From Dendrolimus kikuchii (Eukaryota; Arthropoda; Insecta; Lepidoptera; Lasiocampidae), in contig CM034403.1 of the NCBI GenBank assembly GCA_019925095.2, positions 2,284,690-2,348,689 of the forward strand: a stretch of DNA of 64,000 nt. The letters run 5' to 3'. The position numbers and the translations under genes are program-made. Positions 42,483 to 54,300 of this stretch are shown here, in pieces. The notes under the pieces were generated by a model. That model saw only the letters and a program-made list of their open reading frames with translations, was not told the origin of the DNA and ran no database searches. The stretch's first letter is position 1; every line of letters begins with the position of its first letter.

Positions 42483-43995
42483 TCTAGGTTATAACAACGA
42501 CGGACTCTAGTTCCGTACCCTTTTTTACAATTAAATTTAAGAAGAAGTTAGGAAGTTGTACACGCTTATTTGTTACTTTCTTATTGTGTGTGACATTTAA
42601 TGAATGTGTCGGGTTCACGCCGGGAGCGGACGAACGAGGCTCCGAGAATAACACAATAATAATCTGAAATATTATAATCAAAGTTTATTACAGTAGAATT
42701 ATTACAAATACGATATTAAATATTGCACAATAATACACAGAAATATTAGGACAACTCCAAGAGTTGCATCCACGCTTGTCAGGTGTCGAGCAGCAATTTG
42801 CCCTTCAAGAATACTGCGATTATCAAGCAGTAATTATCGACCACATTATATTATGTGCTCCTCGTCCAAGACTACCAATGTAGACTCTCGTGTAGACCGT
42901 CGTTGTAGACTACTTGTTGTAGACTGCCGATTCAAGACTGCCCCTCCTCTGCCCGAACACCGCGTGTTTAACAGGTCCTCGTAGCGCGCCGCAGTGACAC
43001 CATCCGGTAATGCTGTGGCGCCATTTCAGTTACACTTCCTTCATAAAACAACTTCCGCCATACGTATTAACTTCCAACATCCGGTTACTCCATTTCCGAT
43101 ATCTGTTAGCTTATTAATAAATGCTTCTACATTGACATCCGGTTAAACAACTTCCAATTACTACATGAAAGAATACTCTATCCGGTTATTGACTACTTCT
43201 TTATTTTATAATAACAAATACGATTCCTACAAATGCATGTTTGTGTTGTGGTGTACCTTAAGAATAACATATTATATTAATTTATTCTAATAATAATACT
43301 AAACTTATACTGATGTAGAGTGTATCTGTTCCATGCTGGTGTTGTGAGGAAGTGCATGTGCAGTGTGTGGCTTATGTCTATACCTATATATATTATCCTA
43401 ACTGGTGCCATGTGTATTGTTTTAATAATATAGTCCATATTACACAAAAATAAATAGAACAAACAATAGAAAATGTACAAAAATACAAAAAAAAAATAAG
43501 CAAAAAATTATTAAATTATAACACCACACAAAGTCACAAACACATAACTAACAAGAAAACTTATACACATACTGAAACCAACGCGCACTACCACCGCATT
43601 GCATTACACGCACACTCCACAAACAAACCAAGACACACAAAGAGCCTAAAAATTAATAACCCAGGCACAGAAAAGAAAAAAACAACACACATGGCACTAG
43701 ATAGGAAATATATATAAGTATAGATATAAGGCCCACACTGCACATGCACTTCCTCACAACACCAGCATGTAACAGATACACTCTACATCAGTATAAGTTT
43801 AGTATTACAACTAGAATAAATTAATATAATAAGTTATTCGTAAGATACATACACCTCAACACAAAAATCAAAAAATTAATGTCACACACAAGAACCAAAA
43901 TAACTAATAAGCGTGTTAAATTCAAAAAATTAAATCTAGAAATTAAGTTGTAAAAAAGGGTACGGAACTCGAGTCCTTAGACTTGTTAATAATAA
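42483..43995. mobile_element. Family I element with both long inverted arms
   Basis: Left arm (42490-42606 continued at 43232-43430) and right arm (43680-43990) are about 300 bp inverted copies, each ending in ggactc(t/g)agttccgtaccc. The interior (43430-43680) has no transposase frame. Two further lone arms exist at 2165 and 15690. Long arms and lack of coding fit a non-autonomous DNA transposon; superfamily unknown. Confidence 0.72.
42607..43231 (-). mobile_element. Solo LTR-S, 625 bp, 4-bp TSD
   Basis: Minus strand TGTAGGAATCG to GTGAACCCGACA. TSD AATG at 42603-42606 and 43232-43235. AATAAACTTTG on minus near 42690 may be the polyadenylation signal. Inserted in the left arm of family I; 2280 and 16015 show uninterrupted arms. 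Confidence 0.85.
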
Positions 43996-44336
43996 AAAAA
44001 AACCGCATCGCCTCAAATGACCAAGAGGAAGAAGACCACCGAGAGACAGAATGTATGAAAAACAACTTAGCAAAGTAGCTCTAAACGAATGTTAAATTCT
44101 TTTTCAATACACTCAACAGAGCTTTGGAAACATGTTAACCGGAACAACATTTTTATGTGACTTTGAAACTTTTGGATCGAGTTGTTTATCCGCTGTTTTT
44201 ATACATTTATCTACGAGTTAGGTGTTGAAAGTAATACAAACCTGTTCTACCTCAAGCGATATTAGAAGATAAACCATTAACCATGTTTATACGGATCATG
44301 TTTTTATTATCACCAACCAATTAAACTTTTTAAAAG

Positions 44337-44592
44337 CAGTTACCATCGCCTATGGACATATGCAACAGCAAAGGTGCTACAAATGCGCTGCTGCTCTCTT
44401 AAGGGAGACTGGAACCTGGTCACTAATGCCGGAACACAACGCAAGGTTGTTATGGCGACATACTTTAGACCAGGGGTGGTAGCCATCCAGTCGGGCAAAT
44501 GCCCTACCACCTGGCTGTGGGTTGTTTTGTCGCCTCTTACGACAGGCCGCCCGGCCGCAGGAAATTGTATTCTTTCTCCGTTCCTGCACAGA
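44337..44592 (-). mobile_element. SINE-A, tail clipped
   Basis: Head and body intact, but the tail ends at agcagttaccatcgcc without the GTCTGCTGAACTCC end. Confidence 0.85.
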
Positions 44593-44596
44593 TAAA

Positions 44597-44765
44597 GCCC
44601 TATTATTTGCCCGTCTGATTCCGGCATGGCATGACCACGTACTGCGTTCAAGACAAAAGTTGTGTTCAAATAATAGCACATTGGTAGCACCTTAGGTGTT
44701 ACAAATCGCTTACCAACAGGTGGGCCGTCTACCTGTCTGTTGAACTCATGCAATAAAAATAAAAC
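44597..44765 (+). mobile_element. SINE-A, diverged copy
   Basis: gccctattatttgcccgtct, then ttggtagcaccttaggtgtt, ending ctgttgaactcatgcaataa. Strongly deleted; tail to head with the previous copy. Confidence 0.65.
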
Positions 44766-44810
44766 AAAATAAATGACTTTTAGAATAATGACATAAACTA
44801 TTTTATTTTT

Positions 44811-45139
44811 ATCTTTTTTTTTTATTGCAGGAGTGCAGCAGACAAGCGAGGCGGACGGTCCACTTTATAGAAAGCGGTTACCATCGCCTAAGGACATTTG
44901 CAACACGAAAGGTGCTACAAATGCGCTGCTGCTCTCTTAAGGGAGACTGGAACCTGGTCACTAATGCCGGAACACAACGCAAGGTTGTTATGGCGACATG
45001 CTTTAGATCAGCATAGCATAGGTGGTAGCCATCCAGTCGGGCAAATGCTCTACCACCAGGCTGTGGGTTGTTTAGTCGCCTCTTACGACAGGCCGCCCGG
45101 CCGCAGGAAATTGTATTCTTTCTCCGTTCCTGCACGGAT
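44811..45139 (-). mobile_element. SINE-A, full composite copy
   Basis: Full length with small changes (gacaagcgaggcggacgg at the tail, gatcagcatagcataggtgg in the middle). Confidence 0.87.
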
Positions 45140-45144
45140 ATATT

Positions 45145-46070
45145 TTTCGATTTTATTCAATACTGACCTAATGTAAATTAAATAGACATTTTAATGTAAT
45201 GTAATTTATGTAAAATGTAATTTTCGTATAATTGTATTTTTTTTTTTATAATTAACTATTTGAGCCAATTTTTATTTATATTATATACATTATTTTTTAG
45301 TGGAAGCTTGATTGATATATGTATTAATTTTGTGTTTTATATTTAAGAATATTAATTATTGTATGTTTCCCAAACAAATTAAATAAATGAAAATAGACAG
45401 ACGCCCCATCTGATGGAAAACGGTTATCATCGCCTATGGACATGTGTAATATCAAAAAGTGCTACCAACGTGCTGCCGCTGTCTAAAAGGAGACTGGATA
45501 ATGTTACAATTATTTAGTAGCATACTTGTTCTTGTCATGTTTCTGTTTAAAGTTAATAGTTATTTATGTTATGTACCCTCTTATTTCTAAACGATACAAC
45601 CGACCATTTCCTTAATTGAATAGTAATGTTATATTTTTATTTATTCTGTGTTTAGCGCCTGTTTTATATATAGTAGTTGTCTATAATTTACAATAATTTT
45701 GTTACAATATTTATCTTTTGTATAATGTGATAATTGTGTAGATTATAATTCAAAATGTCTTAATTGTATTTAGACGGTATTCACTACATTTTGTTTCCAT
45801 GTTGGCAGACGCGATAGATTTATACTGTGTTCGGCTTATTTTATTGCATATAAAACTTTAAGTATAATATTTTATACAATATCTTATATAAAATATTATC
45901 TGAAATATCCAAACAATAATATATTAAATTCTTGTCATGCATAACCCTTTAATTAAAATAGTTTATCAATGACTTCAAATCACTATCGGTTGTGCCAATA
46001 TGCCAAGTTTCTTATACTGTGAAATTGTTGGAGGGATGGCGAGGTGTTCTAAAAAATGCTCGACGACTGT
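45145..46070. other. AT-rich spacer with one SINE-A-like scrap
   Basis: 45390-45500 resembles a diverged SINE-A 3' part (ccccatctgatggaaaacgg, tatcatcgcctatggacatg). Nothing else recognised. Confidence 0.45.
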
Positions 46071-46087
46071 TAAGATTAGTGTCTGTA

Positions 46088-46227
46088 CATACATAACTTC
46101 ACGACAGGTCCCTTGCGGGGTAGGCACGAACAACAGAGTGCCATTTAGGCTTATTCTTACACACCTCACTTGCTTCTTTGACATTCATAACTCTTGTCAT
46201 GCACGCTCGTCTGTTCTGTGTTCTATC
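46088..46227 (-). mobile_element. RTE-C short copy, 13-bp TSD
   Basis: Only the last ~125 bp of coding plus tail. TSD ATTAGTGTCTGTA at 46075-46087 and 46228-46240, perfect. Confidence 0.9.
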
Positions 46228-46544
46228 ATTAGTGTCTGTAATGTGTTAAAACCGTGAGGTTCTCTGATTATACAGTATTGTGACCAGTTGCTGTTCTTTT
46301 ACTACCATTAACCCTTCTTAGTTGTTGCAAGTATTACAATAAGCCGTCTGCCTGATTAACAGGTTTGCAACAAAAAATTGGGTTTTGTACCAAAACTGAC
46401 AAAAGACTATGAGACTGATGTTTCTGTGCTGATTGCAGTTGAATTATTTGCTATAAGCTGTTATCCGCGATTCCATCGGCGTGAAATTTAATTTGCCTTC
46501 CAGTGAGGCAACGGCGGCGACGTGCGCATGCGCCTTTCGATTTT

Positions 46545-47148
46545 TTTTATCTATACTTTAATATTATAAGGAGGTAAAGTTTGTGAAGTTGTAGGGGGTA
46601 ATCTCTGGATCTACTAAACCGATTTAAAAAATACTTTTACTGTTCAAAAGCTACGTTAACAGGGAGTGTCATAGGCTATACAACATGACGCTATATACCA
46701 TGGGAGCTGGACAGAGCCCGGGTGAAACCGCTAGTTCTAAAATAAAAGTAGCCTAAGTTACTCCTTGTAACATCATCTGCCAGTGGAAGTTTCGTCAAAA
46801 TCGGTACAGCCGTTTCAGAGATTAGCCCGAACAAACAGACAGACAACAATTTTAAAATGTGATTTTTGATATAAGTACCGTATATCTTATCTATACTAAT
46901 ATTATAAAGCTGAAGAGTTTGTTTATTTGTTTGCTTGAACGCGCTAATCTCAGGAACTACTGGTCTGATTTGAAAAATTCTTTGACTGTTAGACGGCCCA
47001 TTTATCAAGGAAGGCTATAGGCTATATATCATCACGCTAAGACCAATAGGAGTGGAGCACCAATGAAGAATGTTTCAAAATCGGGAGGTCTTTTTTAATT
47101 TACTTTTTTTAAACTGTTCCACGCGGACGAAGTCACGGGCAGAAGCTA
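46545..47148 (+). repeat. Cluster of Helentron-like repeats
   Basis: At least two units in tandem: 46545-46738 (ctatactttaatattataag to ggtgaaaccgctagt) and 46885-47148 (ctatactaatattataaagc to gaagtcacgggcagaagcta). 46740-46880 is a third remnant with tcggtacagccgtttcagag. All non-coding. Confidence 0.62.
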
Positions 47149-47272
47149 GTACTTTCATATGAATTTAGTAAAAAGCTGTTATTGTAACGTTATAGACAGA
47201 AACTTCAATTTATTTATTTGTATGTATATAGATTACTTGAGCGCAATTTTTATCTTGGATACAATTTCATTC

Positions 47273-47885
47273 GTGTTATGCTGGAGCAAGCAGGGATGGA
47301 AGGTACACCGCTGATATAGAAAGAAGAGTGAATTTGGGGAATAGTGTCAATGGAGCGTTAGGTAAACTTCTAGGCGCTAAGAACCTCAGCCAGAAGGCCC
47401 AGCTCGCCGTACACAACGCGGTGCTGGTACCTACGCTCACGTATGGATGCGAGAGTTGGGTATGGAAGAGAGAGCATGAAAGTAGAGTAAACGCGGTCGA
47501 GATGCGAGCACTGCGCAAAATCTGCGGAGTGACGCTCGCGGACCGCGTTCGTAATACCGAAGTAAGAAAGAGAGTTGGTCTGAAAGACAGTGTCGGGGTG
47601 AAGGTAAGGAAAGAATGCTCCGATGGTTCGAGCATGTGGAAAGAATGCATGATGAAAGAATGAATAAACAGATATACAATGCAAAAGTGGATGGATGCAG
47701 AAGTCGTGGAAGGCCACGACACACCTTCCATGATCAAATTGATCGTGTACTAGCAGAAGGTGATGTCAGGAGCCTTAAGAACAGACGAGCGTGCATGACA
47801 AGAGTTATGAATGTCAAAGAAGCAAGTGATGTGTGTAAGAATAAGCCTAAATGTGAACTGGCGTGAAGTTATGTATGTATGGATG
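47273..47885 (+). mobile_element. RTE-C, longest copy (613 bp), TSD with one indel
   Basis: Codes RRVNLGNSVNGALGKLLGAK, NLSQKAQLAVHNAVLVPTLT, YGCESWVWKREHESRVNAVE, MRALRKICGVTLADRVRNTE up to VRK at about 47610. One missing G then shifts to the frame holding HVERMHDERM...RSLKNRRACMTRV. A 30-bp deletion removes most of HSVVRAYPA. This gives the most N-terminal view of the family; no catalytic YADD is included. TSD TACAATTT(T)CATTC at 47260-47272 and 47886-47899. Confidence 0.88.
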
Positions 47886-47899
47886 TACAATTTTCATTC

Positions 47900-48320
47900 T
47901 ATAAATGCCCACCTTAAACGAATATCTTCACGCTGGTGTCTCCATGATATAACGAACCGAGTTTGGTCCTCGGTGGTGCACAGTCGGTTGGATTGTTCAA
48001 ATTATCCGACGTTTAAGTGCTAACATCTGCGCCCTGCGGCGACTCGTTATCGCTACAATCGGGTAATGAGGGACGGGAAATTGTGAGCAGAATTATCGAT
48101 ACTATCTTGATTATATCGAACATTATTATCGGCTTTCGGTGTGTCTCAAGCATGTTTAATATGGCTAGTGGTCGAAATTCGACCATAATAATTAATTTAA
48201 GTTATAAGTTTGAACTTATGAAGGTTCTGTTGTCCAAGACTCTATAATCACAGATTTCGCCAAGGCGCCAAGTGTTAATTTGACTTTAACAATAAACAAA
48301 AGCGTATATATGCGTGTGTG
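47900..48320. other. Spacer
   Basis: No identified element; the 76-codon frame at 48017-48247 has no domain. Confidence 0.4.
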
Positions 48321-48324
48321 TGTG

Positions 48325-48535
48325 TTTTTTTTATTGCAGGAGTTCAGCAGACAGGCAGACAGCCCACTGGATGGAAAGCGATTACCATTGCCTATGGACA
48401 TTTGCAACACCAAAGGTGCTACAAATGTCCTAAAAAGTGGTCACTAATGCCGGAACAAAACATAAAGTTGTTATGGCGGCATGCTCTAGGCCAGGGGTGG
48501 TAGCCATCCAGTCGGGCAAATGCCCTATCACCTGA
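48325..48535 (-). mobile_element. SINE-A core only, internally deleted
   Basis: Ends ccctatcacctg at the core junction and lacks about 30 bp after acaaatg (the gctgctgctctct block). A GT-rich microsatellite flanks each side (48313-48328, 48542-48580). Confidence 0.82.
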
Positions 48536-48589
48536 CATCTGTGTGGGTGTGTGTGTCAAATACATGGTTGTGTGTGTAATGTTTTTTGT

Positions 48590-49090
48590 ATTTTTTATAC
48601 ATAATTTTAAAAAAATATGATCATTCTGCACTCCTTCTCTATATAAAGTATAAGTGTGCGAAATTTCATACTCCTCCCTCCGCGCAATTTACGTAAAAAG
48701 GGGTACAAAGTTTTTGCTTCATGTATTAATATAGATTCTATTAACGTAGTATTTTGAGGCTGTTGAAAACATAAATAATATACAGAAAGTACGACTAAAC
48801 TGAAAATAAACAACTGTATAGAGTGATCCATAGTCTCACTCCTATGTCCGTTTATCTATATGTCTGTCATAGCTAATTAGGTGTTACGCAAATCAGGAAG
48901 ATGTATTTTCACACATTGAAAGAGAAAATTGAAATTAAGAGGTAGTAAAGATTTCGGTATATAAAAGTATTCTTCGATTGATATAATATAAGATAGCCCT
49001 TTACACTGGAATTGATTTTTCAAAAATCAAATGATACCACTTTTAATATACAATATTACAATAATAACTACTATTATATACATATTTACA
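48590..49090. other. AT-rich spacer
   Basis: Nothing recognised. Confidence 0.4.
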
Positions 49091-49094
49091 AGTA

Positions 49095-49460
49095 AAAGAT
49101 GTAGTCCAGATCGCTCTCAGTGGGGAGTGTTCCCAAAATGCTGGCCGCATTCCCGCGTTGTATGGCAACGCTAATACGTTGCCCTAAATATAGGCCAGCC
49201 CTTTGGTCACGCGAGACTTCTTTCAATCGCCTTGAAAGGTCTCGATAAAGCTGCCGAAAGCCCCAAATATGTATCCGTCACCGATGGATGATATTTGCGG
49301 CGTTTCAGGGTTTCTTGGAGTGTGGCAGCTCCTCCGGCAGTGATGGCTGTATGTGGAAGATGGGAAGCCGCTAACGTATCGAAACAAGTTGCGTCCCATA
49401 CTAAGGGGCGTCCCATCTTCCAAGGTACCAACGACATTCCGTCTGGTATAATAGCCCTTT
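49095..49460 (-). mobile_element. LINE-B C-terminal fragment, frameshifted
   Basis: Minus: MSLVPWKMGRPLVWDATCFD, TLAASHLPHT, then after frameshifts RDQRAGLYLGQRISVAIQRG, NAASILGTL. It keeps the PD-(D/E)XK-like W-D-A-T part but not the zinc knuckle. Confidence 0.72.
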
Positions 49461-49639
49461 TATTGGCACATTATAATTTTCGAGTCATAACCAAATACGT
49501 ACAAAAAATACCTGTCTAATGAGATCTATGATCTATCTATAATGAGATCTAAGAAATATTTGTACCCTTTTGAAAATCGGGTAACCTACTAGTTTGTGTT
49601 GAGGAGACAAACATTTTAACAATTATAGAGACCTGGAAA

Positions 49640-50090
49640 TCAATCCATGCACAAATTGACTACATAAAGGTTAATACAAACAAAGGACAATTAAAAGGTC
49701 AAATATACAAATCTGTCATACGACCACTCATGCTATACGGGTCCGAATGCTGGGCTACTAAAGTGATAAACCACAAACGCCTCCACTCAGCTGAGATGAG
49801 AATGTTGAGATGGATGTGTGGTGTTACAAGAATGGATAAGGTGAGAATTGAATACATAAGGGGATCTTTGAAAGTTGCACCCATGAAGAAGATTAAGTTG
49901 TTATGGGCATATAATGAGAAAGGACGAAAGTCACGTGACAAAAAGAATGTTAAACTACAAGATGGATGGGTACAAATGTAAAGGTAGACCAAAAATGAGA
50001 TGGATGGATTGTGTGAAGGATGACATCATGATTTGTGTTGTGAAATAAGATGTATGTCAGAATAGAGGAGTGTGGAAGCAAAAGACATAT
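49640..50090 (+). mobile_element. RTE-type LINE C-terminus fragment
   Basis: Reads KGQLKGQIYKSVIRPLMLYG, SECWATKVINHKRLHSAEMR, MLRWMCGVTRMDKVRIEYIR, GSLKVAPMKK. This is the classic segment after the RTE reverse-transcriptase core. Frame breaks after that. Confidence 0.75.
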
Positions 50091-50151
50091 TGTGCCGACC
50101 CCGAATAATTGCGATATGGTGAAAAAAAGAGAGAGAAATAGGCGACATTGT

Positions 50152-50345
50152 GGTGGAACACTTACAAGCCAATAGATGGTGCTGTGCAATAATTGAGGTC
50201 GCAAACGTTTCCCGAAACGTACAAAGCATATATACAAATTTTCAACAACAACAGTTAAGCTTAAGGCTGCGAGGAACAGTAGTAGCCTCGCTGGAAGATC
50301 TTCCTTTAAGACTTTAAGCATTCTATCTCGCTCCTCCACCCTATG
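50152..50345 (-). mobile_element. Family D retroelement tail, copy 4
   Basis: Minus strand shares the 3' sequence and the EERD...LKGR... coding stretch, but a deletion (cgtcttaaag region altered) shifts the frame. Most diverged of the four. Confidence 0.55.
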
Positions 50346-50349
50346 ACCC

Positions 50350-50760
50350 TAGCCCTATACGGGGCAGTGGGCACCCTCTTCAACATTTATATGTACTTTT
50401 GTCGATGTAGGTATTAAAATATTTCCCATCCCTAATTTCCTAAGATACTCGCCATGATCTCTAGCTCTTGGCAATAATGTAAAGAGTTACACCCGTCTCA
50501 CCCCATTTAGACATCGGTTTATTAACTGCGATCTGCCAGGGACAGTAACAGCGTTCGAATTGTTAGTTAACTAATTCCCAGTAATTCATTGGACAGACTG
50601 TTCGGCTTTAATGGTTTGCGATGCTATTCATCTGGAACTTGGTTGCCCTGTTTTTGGTATAGCTGACCTTGAAGTGAGAATTATAAGATCCTAAATAATG
50701 TGACTAAGCATTGTAAAGTCAGAAAGTGTTGGTTTGTTTATTAATATCGGATAAAAGGAG
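50350..50760. other. Spacer
   Basis: Nothing recognised. Confidence 0.4.
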
Positions 50761-50763
50761 GAT

Positions 50764-50859
50764 TTATCCGTGCAGGAACGGAGAAAGAATACAATTTCCT
50801 GCGGCCGGGCGGCCTGTCGTAAGAGGCGACTTAACAACCCACAGCCAGGTGGTAAGGTA
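50764..50859 (+). mobile_element. SINE-A head module only
   Basis: Runs from atccgtgcaggaacggag to gccaggtggtaaggtata and then unrelated DNA. It is the mirror of the core-only copies, stopping within about 15 bp of their start point. Confidence 0.82.
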
Positions 50860-51490
50860 TAGAATTTATACACTTGCTCTTCCTTGTAGTGGTGAATGGT
50901 GGCAGTAGTTGGTGCTTTTAACCTGGTTGATTATACAGGGATTTATTCTCGGACTAGTAGATCTTGGATGCTGATCCTTGGGTTCAACTTAGTGGTAGTT
51001 GAAGTCGTATGTTACTAGTAAAGAATGGGTAATGTTTCTCACCTTACCCATTCTTTGAGTACATAAGGGAGATCTTTGAAAGTTGCGTGTGGACAACTCA
51101 ACTTTCAACCGGCCATTGGGAGTCTAAGCCATCTACAAAATTCACTATTAAATTGCTAGGCTATTTTACATGTATATAATGTTGGTCAGTCGGTTCTGAG
51201 TTAGTCGAGTTTCAACTGCGATCGAGGCGTTACCTAGTGTACTTTCGGAGCGAGTAATTTATATTATTACTGTGGAAATGATGTATCTTGAACGTGTGAT
51301 GTTATGAATGTAGGATTACATTTCTGAACAAGCCCATAGTTCGAAAGAGATGACGAAAGAAAGATGAGTAAAGACGATGAATAGACGAGGTACGCACAAC
51401 ATGAAGACGCGCTCTTATAATATTAATTTTAATTAGATGTACGGTGTTAATATTCATAATAAATATTAAAATACAACAACAAACGCACGC
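50860..51490. other. Spacer with a small RTE scrap
   Basis: 51055-51090 (tgagtacataagggagatct, ttgaaagttgc) repeats part of the RTE fragment at 49855-49880. The rest is unrecognised. Confidence 0.4.
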
Positions 51491-51494
51491 GCAT

Positions 51495-51666
51495 TGTTGC
51501 AACTCGTAATATGTTGTTTCACTTGCCAGCCACTATCCTCACATTACGAATTTCTGACTTGTTGCGTTCGGTTTTGTTTGTAAGAACTGTGAACTACGTG
51601 TGTACTTCTAATAATCTTTGTGATAATTCCGACGGCATTCTAATTCGTATCCCGCAAATACGTAAC
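51495..51666 (+). mobile_element. LTR-N 3' end fragment
   Basis: ttgttgcgttcggttttgtt, taattccgacggcattctaa and cgtaaca at 51666; diverged. Confidence 0.5.
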
Positions 51667-52035
51667 AATAAGATTTTTTTATAGGCATTGTTTGAATCAT
51701 ATATGAATACTTAGGTATTGGTACTCTGATTTAGATCAGAAACAGCGCTTAAAATATAAGGAATATGCCGTAATGTAATAATATAATTTAGGAGTTTGTC
51801 TGTTTGCGCAGGCCTTTTTATGATGGATCATCGGTGACGTCAGGAGGGTTCGCAGATTGAGTGCCTTAATGTGTTTTCCAGTTATTTTTGGAGCTCGTAT
51901 ATGAAGATAATAAAATTTATGACTATATTTTATTTCCTGATATTTCATTGCTGACGACAGCGCTACATGATATATCGGTTACTGGTCGGTACTTAGAAGC
52001 TGATTACATTTTATAAACCTACATAACATTTTTTT

Positions 52036-52640
52036 ATGTTCATCATCATTAACTGGCAACTTTTTAAGCTCGAGCGTCTTCAAAATGTTTGCATAAGGTT
52101 CATATTTGGTTTAAAAAAATATGACCACGTTTCTGAATATCGCAAAAAGCTAGAGTGGTTGCCTATCTCACTTCGGCGGAATGCTCATCTTCTCAACTTA
52201 CTATATCGTATACTGTTTATACCTTATACCCCCTCCTTATCTTAAGGAATGTTTCAACTTCCTTCATACATCACATACACTCAATTTGCGCTCCACTGAT
52301 AATCTCCTGTTAATGGCACCTGCACACTCTTCAACATTCTATTCCAACTCCTTCGCCATGCAGGCTGTCTTACTTTGGAACTCTTTGCCCGCTGATGTCA
52401 GAAAAGCTAAATCTTTTGCCATATTTAAAAATTCACTTAGGAATCATTATGCAAGTCTTACGCAATAATGTGTGTGCTAGTTTACAATAGACTGTAATCT
52501 GCTGTCCATGTATGTCAGATTTTTCTTCTTTCCTTTTCTTGGTTGCATAATAATTACAGATAATTTAAGAATTTCCTATGAGTCAGGTTGCCTGGAAGAG
52601 ATCGCTTTTAGCGATAAGGCCGCCTTTTGTTTTACCAAGT
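52036..52640 (+). mobile_element. CR1/Jockey-like LINE C-terminus and 3' UTR
   Basis: Coding reads KLERLQNVCIRFIFGLKKYD, HVSEYRKKLEWLPISLRRNA, HLLNLLYRILF, then after a one-base shift PPPYLKECFNFLHTSHTLNL and NSFAMQAVLLWNSLPADVRK to the stop at 52467. The L-W-N-S-L-P motif is near-universal at the end of this LINE group. The UTR ggttgcctggaagagatcgc follows, as at 13083. Confidence 0.8.
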
Positions 52641-52644
52641 AACT

Positions 52645-53050
52645 ATTGTCTTGTTGTACATTTTTTTGTAATTTTTGTTTTGTTGAACAATAACGTGTTG
52701 TCTATGTCTATCATCATCATCCGAGCTTTAAATCCCGGTAGCGTTCGGAGCGTCGGCCTGCCTGCTGATCTCATACTATTATACATATGTATATATCATT
52801 CGTCCTATACATACAGTTGCATAACTCAGAGACCCTTGTTAAGTTAAGGGGAATTAGGTTTGTCACTTAAAACATTACTTTCCTTTTAAGAAATTGGGTA
52901 AAAAGAAAATTGTTTACTACGCTATGAAAATGATTTCCGTCGTTCGAATATTTGATTAGGCAATAATTATGTCTTACGCTCCATTTCTCTTATATTTTCC
53001 GAAATAAAATTACGGATAAGCGATTTTCATCAACATTTATTTTCCATCTA
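52645..53050. other. Spacer
   Basis: Nothing recognised. Confidence 0.4.
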
Positions 53051-53052
53051 TA

Positions 53053-53342
53053 AGTCGTGGTAGCGTAATGGCTAGCGTACGCGTCCCAAAGTCAAAGGGC
53101 GCGGGTTCAATCCTGGCCGGAACGCATGCACCAATTAGGCAGTTTTCTGACCTAATGTGCATATTGTTACAATTACCACGCGCTGACAACGGTGAAGGAA
53201 AACATCGTGATGCAACCTGCACATCGAGACAACTCATGTGTCAAACCTGCCAAGCCGCCTTGGACAAGCGTGGTGCGTATACTGTCCGTTCCCCCATAAT
53301 GGGAGGCCCGAGCCTAGCAGTGGGACATTTATGGGCTGTTGT
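53053..53342 (+). mobile_element. SINE-G, full length, fused to family H
   Basis: tRNA-like head with A-box-like GTGGTAGCGTAATGGCTAGC and B box GGTTCAATCC (53104-53113), body, and 3' cagtgggacatttatgggct. It passes without a spacer or ATT tail into family H at about 53343. Confidence 0.82.
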
Positions 53343-53344
53343 AG

Positions 53345-53970
53345 ACCACGGGCCATAAAAATGGCCCGGACATTTGGAGGGCTAGCGTGGGGCCATGAGA
53401 AGGCCAACACGTAGAGGCCCTTTGACAAATTTAATGTAAATGTGGCGTGACACTGACCGGCGATTATCCCTGTCTACACCATATAGTAATGCACCCAAGG
53501 ATAAGCCCCGGCCAGTGTAGGACTATTGTAGGAAATGAAGACAAAAAGTTCCGGGCTATTAGGGTGGACTGCTAGTGGTACTAGAGGTCCGGGAATATGG
53601 AGACTATGGCGTCTGCCCGTCGCCATGTTCTGAGAACATGGAAAAATGGGCAAACGGTGACTCGCCACTCCCTGAATGGGCCCCAAAAAATGCCATAAAG
53701 ACAAGGGCAACATAGGTGTGAGTGGCTAAGGGGTGTAGAGGGGTGGGCTGCAGGTTCACCGAAGCTACTTCTGACGTAATGCCATATATCACTTCCACCC
53801 CTGGAGCTTGAGTCTTAGCCCTAGCGATCTCCACTCCGTGCCGGTTGGCTAAGGCAAGTACAAAGGTGGAGGCCTTGTCTTGGCCCCCGGAGTCAGATAC
53901 GAGGTGTCGCTACTCACCTAAGGCTACGCCACAAAGCCCCCCTGAGGGTTATGGGCTGTTATTATTATTA
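53345..53970 (+). mobile_element. Family H, copy 2, with ATT tail
   Basis: Reverse of 39030-39655. The right end ggttatgggctgtt plus (ATT)n at 53952-53975 looks like a non-LTR 3' terminus, so the plus strand is probably sense. No protein frame survives. Confidence 0.7.
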
Positions 53971-54012
53971 TTATTTTCCGTAATAATCGAGTTGAAAATT
54001 ACATTTGCGTAA

Positions 54013-54185
54013 TAATATAATAATAGCCCATAAATGTCCCACTGCTGGGTTCTGGTATCACAACTTTTAGGTTAACGGCCAGTATACCCACCACGCTAGT
54101 TTAAGGCGGTTTAATAGGTTTCAGTCATGGTTTATCTCGATGTACAGGTTTCATTACGCTTTTTCCTTAACCGTCAACACGTATT
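54013..54185 (-). mobile_element. SINE-G, 5'-truncated and diverged
   Basis: taatagcccataaatgtccc start and tcgatgtacaggtttcatta middle match SINE-G; head missing. Confidence 0.68.
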
Positions 54186-54300
54186 ACATACATACATACA
54201 TACATATTAACACGCCTGTTTTCCATGGGGGTAGGCAGAGACTATAGATCTCCACTTGCGACGATCCCGATCAACAATTTTCGCATCATCTAGTTTTGTA
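54186..54300 (-). mobile_element. RTE-related 3' tail fragment
   Basis: catacatacatacatattaa, cacgcctgttttccat and ggtaggcagagactatagat match a common lepidopteran RTE 3' end by recall; distinct from RTE-C but with the same tail repeat. Confidence 0.55.

Noticed and set aside
49950..50339. 129-residue minus frame as a membrane protein gene
   Set aside because: It spans family D in a shifted frame and adjoining AT-rich DNA; hydrophobicity comes from T/A-rich codons.
53053..53120. A functional tRNA gene at the SINE-G head
   Set aside because: The tRNA-like part is joined to the SINE body found in three other copies, and no 3' acceptor end is present.
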